NCBI GenBank assembly: GCA_002105175.1
Contig: MCGE01000001.1
Span: 2,604,001 to 2,668,000, forward strand
Length of the DNA stretch: 64,000 bases
Origin: Absidia repens
Lineage: Eukaryota > Mucoromycota > Mucoromycetes > Mucorales > Cunninghamellaceae
Direction of reading: 5' to 3'
Position numbers and translations under genes: made by a program. Below the pieces are notes generated by a model. The model worked only from the letters and a program-made list of their open reading frames with translations, was not told where the DNA came from and did no database searches. Shown here one piece after another: positions 47,976 to 57,250 of the stretch; positions within the stretch are counted from its first letter, which is position 1; each line of letters starts with the position of its first letter.

Positions 47976-50104
47976 ATGACACATTCTCCTTTACCTTTCT
48001 CTCATCTTATACAAAGATCTCGTCATGTTCTTTCCAGATGGCAACCCAAACGACACTCTTCTCCCAATCTCGACATGTCACCACCTACAACTACAACTTG
48101 TTTATCAGCCACATCTAGTGTAGCATTGCCTTCATCTTACCGGTCGTCTTCCGAGTCGTCGTCTTTGTCGTCATCATCTTGTATCAATTCATCAACGGTA
48201 CTGTCCCCTGAACTTTATGAATTTGCAGCAACATCCTCTGATATCAACAAACTGGATGAAGCACGACAATTACTCACCATCGGCGATCAACATTTATTCG
48301 GTCGATATCCACAAACAACTAGACAACCTGCCCAGGCGGTCTCTTGTTATCACCAAGCGGCTTCTATGGGCTTAGCTGAAGCCATGGGCATTCTTGGCTT
48401 CTGCTACGAATTTGGCTTGGGATTGGAAAAGGATTTTGCTTTGGCTGAATACTACTATCTGGAATCTGCAAAGGATCACGATGGCCTTGGTATGGCTCGA
48501 CTGGCCTTTTTACGAAAATACGGACGTCCAAACATCAAAATCGACCGTGCTGAATCTGAAGAGTGGGCGGAACGGGTACGCCGCTATTATCCCCTTACGA
48601 CATCACCTCTTGACGCTTCTTCTTCGACCTCATCAGCAGCTATTCAGTGGATACTGGATGGTGCTTTGGCCGGTAACGATGCATCCTGTCAGTATGCTCT
48701 TGGCGTATGTTACCACGATGGCATCGGTATGTAGAACGTTTATTAGAATAGGACTTCGAGCACTATGGTATCATTTATGTACTAAGCATTTCTCACTTCT
48801 TTAATATATATATAGGTATTGAAAAGAATGAAGAGTTGGCTTTCCGGTGGTACAAGGCTAGTGCAGAACAAGGCAACGAACGTGGTCAAGGGATTCTCGG
48901 CTACTGCTATGGTGAAGGGTTTGGGGTAGCAAAAGATGAAGTGGAAGCAATGCGTTGGTACCGACTGGCTGCTCAACAAGGCGAAACGGTGGCGATCTAC
49001 AATGTGGGGTACTGTTATGAAGAAGGTATCGGCGTGGAAAAGAACGTGATGGAGGCGGTGGTTTGGTACCGCCGTTCTGCTGAACAAGGCAACGCTTTTG
49101 CTCAAAACTCTCTTGGTTATTGTTATGAAGACGGTATTGGTGTCGGGCAGGACTTTAGCCTGGCAGCCCTGTGGTACAAACGATCGGCGGAACAAGGTTA
49201 CCCATGGGCGGAATGCAATCTCGGCTACTGTTATCAAAATGGTATTGGCGTTGATAAGGATGATCGGTTGGGTGCTTACTGGTATCGCAAGGCTGCTTTG
49301 CAAGGACATGCACGGGCTCAACACAATCTGGGATTTTGCTACCAAAATGCGATTGGTGTCAATCAGGATGAAGTGGAAGCAATGCGGTGGTATCGACGAT
49401 CGGTGGAACGTGGAAATATCTTTGCTTACCACTCTTTGGGATACTGCTATCAAAATGGAATCGGTTTGCAACGAGATGAGCGGGAAGCCGTGTTTTGGTA
49501 TTATTTGTCAGCGGAACAGCATCATGCGCCAGCTCAGCTATCTCTTGGTTACTGCTACCGCAATGGAATTGGAGTTGAAAAGGATGAAAGGGAAGCGTGC
49601 AAATGGTTTAAACGGTCAGCGGAACAAGGAAATGCTTTGGCTCAAAACTCGCTCGGTTTTTGCTATGAAGAAGGACTTGGTGTGAAAAAGGACAATGCAA
49701 AGGCGGTGTACTGGTATCACAAATCTGCACGACAAGCCAATCCTTGGGCTCAATGCAACTTGGGCTTTTGTTATGCAAATGGTATTGGCACCAATCAAGA
49801 TCATTCACAGGCGGTTTTCTGGTACGAACAAGCTGCGAAACAAAACCACTCAAGGGCACTGGACAAACTAGGTGTACATCTACAACAAGGCTTGGGAATA
49901 GACAAGGATGAAATAGCGGCATTCATACTTTTCAAACGTGCTGCCGGTCAAGACCATACTGCGGCTCAATTCCATTTGGCTAACTGTTATGAAAAAGGTC
50001 TCGGATGTTCTGTTGATTTACATCAAGCTACCATCTGGTTTGAACGGGCTTCTTTAGGTATGTGTCAGAAATAGTGAAAATACGGTTATTTAGATTTCTC
50101 CTTA

Positions 50105-50152
<48 letters not shown>

Positions 50153-50258
50153 GCTGGCTGCAGAAGCTCCCACGAACGACTACGAAGTTTACTTGTACGG
50201 GTATGCCTATTATCACCAGGGTCATCACCCTCCTCGACCATGGATGAACAAGATTTGA
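47976..50258 (+). CDS. Sel1-like repeat (SLR) solenoid protein
   Basis: Exons 47976-48726, 48816-50057 and 50164-50258 encode 695 residues. A Ser-rich N-terminus (about 80 residues) is followed by at least 12 Sel1-like repeats of 36 residues: Ala-rich helix pairs with LGYCYEEGIGVEKD-type turns and WYRRSAEQGN-type second helices. Such TPR-like solenoids scaffold protein complexes; fungal examples include chitin synthase regulators (Chs4/Skt5), ER-associated Hrd3/Sel1 and Shc1. There is no CaaX end and no signal peptide, so which branch it belongs to is open. The last intron contains T42 next to the acceptor. The acceptor CTGCAG at 50163 gives EAPTNDYEVYLYGYAYYHQG and a stop at 50256-50258. The nearer AATAG acceptor would give an unrelated Ser-rich tail. 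Confidence 0.85.
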
Positions 50259-51106
50259 TATGTAGTGGATTTATTATTGGACAAAGTGCACCTGCAGCTT
50301 AAACTATGATCATCCACCTTATATAATCCCTTTTTGTTTTTTACATTACTGTTTTATTTTATATTATTACTATCTATACTTTTTAGTTTAGTTGTTACAC
50401 TCCCTCCCTTTTATATTTTTTATCGATTTGATTACCAGAGTCGACAAAAGAAAATTGTTATACCTGATATTTGTTATATTACACACTTTTTATATTTTAT
50501 ATTTTACTACCTATTTTGAAAACAATAGTTTTTCAATGATATTTATCAATAAAACTGTCAAAGCAAAAACGCTATTAGGGCATCGAATGGGTGCAAGATT
50601 AAAATTTGATAGTAGGATAGTGGAAACCTTTATATCTTATACATTCAATAAATCACTCCTGTATTCATCATAGACCACTTTTGCCTCTCTCTTTTTTTAT
50701 TTTTTTTATTTTTTGAAGTTACGTCTTTGATTTTACATTTGGACATTTGGACATTTTAAAATTTTACGACGTCTTCTTGACGACAATCACCTCAACGGCA
50801 ATTTAAAATCAAAAATGCAAGACAATTAGAAAAATCCGACACCTCACTTTTGAATTTCCGGCCTCCGACTTCTTCAGGTCCCGACATCGATTTTCAAAAT
50901 GTGCGACAAGTAACTGTGGAAATAGTACTACTGTTTGTGTGCGCTTGTATGGCTGGGTCTGGGACAGGGGCAATGTCATCTTTTTTTTCTCAAATAGGTT
51001 TGTGCGGGAAAATTTCACGTGTGGCGGTCATTTATTTCCACCAAGGTTTTTTAAAATATTATATCATTCCTTTTTATCATTTTTTACTTTATTTTTACGC
51101 TATATC
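50259..51106. other. Intergenic, no gene seen
   Basis: AT-rich with polyadenylation signals (AATAAA near 50548 and 50647). Short ORFs read Phe/Tyr/Ile-rich sequence. The right end is the promoter of the 51107 gene. Confidence 0.5.
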
Positions 51107-51946
51107 ATGACTGACTCTTCCTTGGATATGTCTAGCGCCTCCCTGATCTCATCGTCACAGCAATTGGATGACAGTCAGTACACAGAAGACAGCGGCAGTA
51201 GCATACTCTCGTCCTTGCCTTCCATTCCTTCCCTTCCACCCATCGATGTCGATACACGAGTACTGCAGCAAGACATACAATCAACCTCAACGTCATCACC
51301 TCGTTCATCGCTTTCTTCATACAATAGAGACAACAATACCCGACAAGGTTCATCATCAGTAGCTTCATTACCATCCCCACGACAAGTTTCTGCTAACGAC
51401 GACACGTCTTCGCCGTCCGATAAGACCGGTGATACCAACAAACAAAGACCACCATTACGGCAACTCATATGGGGCCATGCTCGGTCCTTCAGCTTTATGT
51501 TGGGCAGATTCATGTTCAAGGATAACAACTTGCCTCTTATTCTCAATATAATGGGACATCTTTTGGCAGCAAGGCAACTCTGGGGAAAATCAAAAAGCTC
51601 TGTGGCACGTTATACCAATATTCAACAGCAACAAGGCTCACTGTCTGGGACAGCAGCTTTGGTAGCAGATCAATTTAAAAGTATTGGCGTTCTTCACTTG
51701 TCTTTGGGATTACTAGCAGGTTTGGCATTGAAGGAACGACGACTATCAACTGAACGCACGGCTTTGTGGGTCTTATCTGTGGCAGCTTGGTCTCAATCAT
51801 TTGTACAAGGAAAGGCGTATCTACAATCTCCAACAATGTACACCTTGAAGGCGTTACAAGAATGGGGTGCCCTGAATGGAATCTTAACCGTGATTACTAC
51901 GATCGCATTACGGAACACCATGCGAAGGACTGGCCGGATTATTTAG
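51107..51946 (+). CDS. Unknown membrane protein, Ser-rich N-terminus
   Basis: Intronless gene for 279 residues. The ATG at 51107 was chosen as the first one after a non-coding leader; the frame stays open upstream but reads Phe-rich sequence. Residues 1-115 are Ser/Asp/Pro-rich and disordered (SSSQQLDDSQYTEDSGSS and similar). From residue 120 the chain is hydrophobic and well ordered: RQLIWGHARSFSFMLGRFMF, KDNNLPLILNIMGHLLAARQ, then helices around IGVLHLSLGLLAGLALKERR, TALWVLSVAAWSQSFVQGKA and WGALNGILTVITTIALRNTM. Three to four membrane helices are likely. The C-terminus is basic (RRTGRII). I do not recognise the family. A short related fragment may lie at 45622-45837. Confidence 0.65.
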   Translation: MTDSSLDMSSASLISSSQQLDDSQYTEDSGSSILSSLPSIPSLPPIDVDTRVLQQDIQSTSTSSPRSSLSSYNRDNNTRQGSSSVASLPSPRQVSANDDTSSPSDKTGDTNKQRPPLRQLIWGHARSFSFMLGRFMFKDNNLPLILNIMGHLLAARQLWGKSKSSVARYTNIQQQQGSLSGTAALVADQFKSIGVLHLSLGLLAGLALKERRLSTERTALWVLSVAAWSQSFVQGKAYLQSPTMYTLKALQEWGALNGILTVITTIALRNTMRRTGRII

Positions 51947-52429
51947 TATTGCTAGTTTTTTTTTCTTAGTGATGGTATATATTTATTTAGTTTACGTTTG
52001 CTTTAGTGAATTAGTTGGACCAGTATGTAGTTTTATTTTTCTTTTCCTTTTTTTCCCAACTGTGTTGTGAAATTGTTTTTTTAATACTTATTTTTATATT
52101 GTTACAATGCTAATAAATATTAAGTGAAGCATATCATACCGTGTGTTTATCAAATGTCTTGGGAATAGAATTGGGGTATGAAGTAGAGCTGGATGATTAT
52201 GGGACGGTTAGGATGTAAGAGTGTCTTGAGAAACAAATTGTTGTGTACTGTACAGAAGAATTATTGAATTGTGGATGTATTTGCATGCGCGCTAGGACGA
52301 CACTGGTGAAGAAATTGTTAAATTGGAAGTAAATTTAGTTGATTATAAGGTAGTATTGTGTGTCGTCCACAGCAATTTTATCGAATATACTGCTCTGATG
52401 CATTTGCTCCACCAATTTGCACTGAGCCA
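51947..52429. other. Intergenic, 3' flank
   Basis: AATAAATATT near 52112 is the probable polyadenylation signal of the 51107 gene. No gene seen. Confidence 0.5.
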
Positions 52430-52715
52430 GAGAAACGATAGATAAGTTTCAAATCCCGCACATGTGATTATTATTTTCTCCCGCTTTTTGTTTTATTTTT
52501 TTTCTTCATCATTGTGATTATATTAATCATATATTAATGCTAGGACTAGTTTAGAAGGGGTTTCAGCTCAGGGATTACAAGATGCGTGGGGAAACCCTTT
52601 CATTTTGGATTCAAGATTTTGGAACCACCAGTAGCAGGCTTTTTGAAGTCTCTTTTAGCTTAGCTTAGTGTTAGTTTATCCATAGTTTGTATCCATATCT
52701 GAATAAAATATGAAA
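52430..52715 (+). repeat. Dispersed repeat family, copy E (5' third only)
   Basis: Keeps the head (CCAGAGAAACG, TTTCAAATCCCG, ACATGTGATT), the pyrimidine tract and the core block (GGACTAGTTTAGAAGGGGTT, CAGCTCAGGGATTACAAGAT), and stops just after the first GAATAAAATATG. An (AT)n tract at 52720-52747 follows directly. Confidence 0.75.
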
Positions 52716-52716
52716 A

Positions 52717-52748
<32 letters not shown>

Positions 52749-53014
52749 CCTTTCCTATATCATCTGCGTTTCAAGTCTCAAGTCATCATATCAACGGGTA
52801 CTTTTTCCCCTTTCATACATCACACATTTGATAAATAATACGATAACTGTAGACTTTGTATTTTATTGACGTTGATTTTGAGATAATATAACGATACTAA
52901 TAAACTAATTGATCTGTATGGGAAGTTCCCAACAAGGTGTGAAAAAAAAAAATTGTAAAAAAAAAGTGTGATATATATATATTATATATATAATGACTAT
53001 ATAGAAGACCTAAA
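52716..53014. other. Intergenic, AT microsatellites
   Basis: (AT)n at 52720-52747 and TA runs at 52972-52992. Holds the 3' flank of RPB1. Confidence 0.5.
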
Positions 53015-54781
53015 CTACTTTTGTTTGTTGTTGCTGTTTGAGCCTTGAGCTTGATAAGAACTACACATCAGGGTTAGTAAAGTTCCATGGAAGGATACAA
53101 CTGACCCTTTCCTTGTTAAGATACTTACGGAGAGCTAGGGCTATAAGAGCTATGAATAATAAAGAATGTTAGTATATTGTCATCCAAAAACATAAGATGC
53201 TCATTTTACACTTACGGAGATGTTGGACTATACGAGCTATTGGTTTTCAATTATATGGTGGAAAAAGAATAAAATATTAGTCGTATGTATTTCATGCAGC
53301 ATTGTTTCTTATTTTGTAAATACGTACGGCGAGCTTGGACTATAAGACCTATACATATATAAAAAAAATACAATGAAAATAATAATCATGAGTTAGTAAC
53401 GATGTCGTATAAATATTATCTATCAAAAAAAATCATACGGAGACGAAGGGCTATAGGATCTATCCAAGGATAAGAGAAAACGTTAGTCAGGTGTATCCGC
53501 ACAACATAACCACTGACTGCCTTTGATCGAGCACTTACGGAGAGCTTGGGCTATACGATCTAGAATAAATCAAGACAATATGACGGTTTAGTCATGATAG
53601 ACAATACACATGTATGTTATATACGTTTCCGATACTTACGGAGAGCTTGGACTATAGGAACTATAAATAGTGAAATAAATGGTAAGTTAAATTTGAGTTC
53701 GCAGACAGGTTTCAATGGCGATTGTATTTTTTAAGGGCAAAACTTACGGTGATGAAGGGCTGTATGATCTGAAAAGTGTAGAAGTGTTAAAAAACAGTTA
53801 GTCAGTTCGCAGTCTTTTCGACGTTGCTGCTCTTCAAATGGTTAATTCTTACGGCGACGATGGGCTATATGATCTATAAATATAAGGAAAAGAAGTAATG
53901 AGTACCGGGACTGCACACATATTTGCATATTCTAATCGCTATAATTTATACTTACGGCGAGCTTGGGCTATAAGAACTATCAAAACGAATAATATTATTG
54001 TTTGCGAATGAGTCAACTGGTTTCAATAAACATTCATCACTAATTATACTTACGGTGAGCTTGGGCTATAAGACCTGTAAAAATAAAAATAAAACGGTGA
54101 GTCAGTCCATTGATTACAATTTGACAACTTTTTATGGATACTAACGGAGAGCTTGGACTATACGATCTGTAACATGGAAATTAAACAATGAGTTCATTGA
54201 TTACATTTGCCGCTTTTTTTATGGATACTTACGGTGAGCTTGGACTATAAGATCTATTTATGTAAATAAAAATGCCAAAAGAGTAATTCAGCAAGCTATG
54301 TAAGCTTTGGTTCTTCTTTTTTCTTTAAATGCTTACGGAGATGATGGGCTATATGAACTACATAAATAAAACGAAGATCAGTTTATCAAATCATACCATA
54401 ACAGCTTGCAGTATTGATCCAATTTTTTTTCATAATACTTACGGCGAGCTAGGACTGTACGAACTACAAATGTAAAATAAAAATGCAGTCAGTTAGTAAA
54501 TCATTCATTTTGAATCACCAGAAGTGTTTTTTTTTGTGTATGTACGGTGATGATGGGCTATAAGATCTATAGCAATTGCAAATAAAACGTTTTCCAAGTT
54601 AATAATTACATTGCATTGCTGTTCTTTTGTTTTCTGTTTGGACTTACGGAGAGCTAGGACTGTAAGATCTGTATATTTTAATAACGAAAACAAAGAAAAG
54701 TTAATATTGGCCTTCGTAACATAAAACACTAAATATTTGTTATGCAAAACACTTACGGTGATGACGGGCTATACGATCTAA

Positions 54782-54817
<36 letters not shown>

Positions 54818-57215
54818 GTCAATTGATGCCCAGCACTCTTTTGCTCATATAAAAAAAACCCTCAACTTACGGACTACTAGGGCTATAACCCGGCGACGCT
54901 GCAAATGGAGAGGAAGGTGAATAGCCAGGGCTTGATGCATATGGGCTGAGATCCGATCGCCAAGGACTGGCTCCAATAGTTGCACCTACAGCACCAGAAT
55001 TACCCATTGGCGAGAACATAGGCTCTGAAGGGGTCGAAGGTGCGGAGAAGTCAACCCAGTCAGGTGAGCGAGTGTCATAAGGGGTCGCCATGCTGGGCGT
55101 CATGAATCCAGGTCCAGGAGTGGCAAAACCAGCAACATCACCGGGAACACCATTTGGCATAAGATGATGGCGTTGGTTTTCAGGCACTGATTTGAGCATT
55201 TCTTCATCAAGAATCACATCGAATTCACCTGTACCCAAAGGAGCCATTTGACCAAGCATGATATTTTCTGCAACACCTCGACAATCATCCAATTCACCAA
55301 CAGCAGCAGCCTCCATGAGAATTTCAACAGTTTCTTCAAAGGAACACCGCATCAGGGCACCCGTTTCCGCACGATTGATACCATGTCGAGTAATAGCCAT
55401 AAGGTGACCACGATTCGTCATCACATCACACAGAAGAGCCAAGTGGCGGTAATTGACGTAAGACCCATCGAATTCAATCACATTTCGAAGTTCCTTGAGT
55501 AACGCCTTGCGAGTAGCTTCAATACCCAAAACTTCCATGATTTCCGTAGTGTTGTTGGAATATGTTCGACGTTCATCCACACCATGTTGACACATAACTT
55601 GTTGTAAATTAATACCATCTGTGTCGAGACCCCATTCAGTTGTTTGTTCAAATTTGCCCTGAGAGTTGAGAATGGTATCCTTGCGTTCCACAATATAGAC
55701 CTTTTGAATTCTTGGTATACCACGGAGATTAATAGAGCTAAGCATGCTTGATTCCAGTTTTCGTAAAAAGGTGTCTTCTTCGGTTCTTGTATCTTCATCG
55801 TCCATATCTTTTTCTTCGCTTTCATCCGACATAACTCTGCATCGAATAATGAGCTTTTCCGAATTTTCATCACTGCCGATAACGTGAAGATCGTTTTTGA
55901 ATTCGTCCGAGATTTTTTGTACCACTTCAGTAATGTTGAGGCGTTTGTCGATCATCATACCACGATTGAGTTCAATACGAAGAAGCCAAGGTGAGACACG
56001 AGTAACCACAGGTGAGTTGTCATCTTCCAATTGATAGTACGTATCCACAAAGTCGGCGTCTTCTTCAATGATCGTAGAGCGAGGATCAGGATCATAGTAA
56101 ATTTCAGAAGCAGAGGTCACCTTTTGAAGGGTGGTGTGTTCCAAATGGACTTGTACTTCCTTGGCGAGTTCAATGTTACGAGAACGTTCGGCATCCAACC
56201 ATACTTCCAAACGCGGTGTTTTGATATTTTTGGCGACGTTGATAATTTCTTTCAAACGAGGGACACCAAGGGTAACATTTTTACTAGACACACCAGCATA
56301 ATGGAAAGTATTCAAAGTCATTTGAGTAGCAGGTTCACCAATAGATTGAGCAGCAATTGTTCCCACCATTTCACCAGGAGCTACGACTGATGTCAAAAAG
56401 CGAGATTCGACTTCTCCAAGAACCCTAAAAGGAAAAAAAAATATGTATGTAAGTATCATGATTAATATTTAGCAATGGCAGTATGTTGTCCCTTACCATT
56501 CGAAAGCTTGAGAGCTGAGATGGAATTCTTCAACAACACGTTTAACAGCAAAGGTAGACCGCAAGAGCATTTGGAAGAGAAGAGTTGCATTTCGTTGTGT
56601 TTCCGCAGATATTTTATCAGAACCACGCACTACCACCAAGCGTTCCGCAAGAGAAGAGATACCATCAACAATTTGGAGAGGGTGTACATCTGAGGCTTTT
56701 CGGGGATCGATATGGAAGATTTGTTGAGCGTTGGTAATGAGCCGTTGAAGATTGACAGGTAAAGGCCATTTGTCATCACCTTGCTTGAATATAAATCGTC
56801 GCATAATATCACGGTCTTCCTGAAGCTGCAAAAACTCTTGATCCAAATATTGTTGAGCCGTTTCATTACCGTCGATATCCTTAAGTACATCATATCCTAA
56901 AGCACCTTTGCGGAAGCCGCCGTCAGCCAAATCAACACGGTAACGTTCTTCAAATTGCTTGTCAGATGATCGAAGGGGTACCAATTTTTGTTTTTCGACA
57001 GAGCAACCATCCATGCCATCTTCACCATAACAGAATTCAATAATATCACCCAGGGAGTTTCGCACAGTGCCATCGTACTTGACCATGACATCTTCCAAAG
57101 CTTTAACGAGACGACGTTGAATATAACCTGTTTCGGCAGTCTTGACAGCAGTATCAATCAGACCTATTTTTTGGGAAAGAAGACATTTTTAATCCCGCTA
57201 CCATGTACATATATA

Positions 57216-57250
<35 letters not shown>

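Noticed and set aside
51168..51380. ORFs in other frames over the Ser-rich part of the 51107 gene
   Set aside because: Shadows of biased codon composition in the real frame.
53100..54800. Regularly spaced 21-nt repeats with 66-93-nt spacers, at first sight like a CRISPR array
   Set aside because: Each repeat is flanked by splice donor and acceptor signals, keeps the RPB1 frame and encodes a CTD heptad. Repeats vary at synonymous positions, unlike CRISPR repeats.
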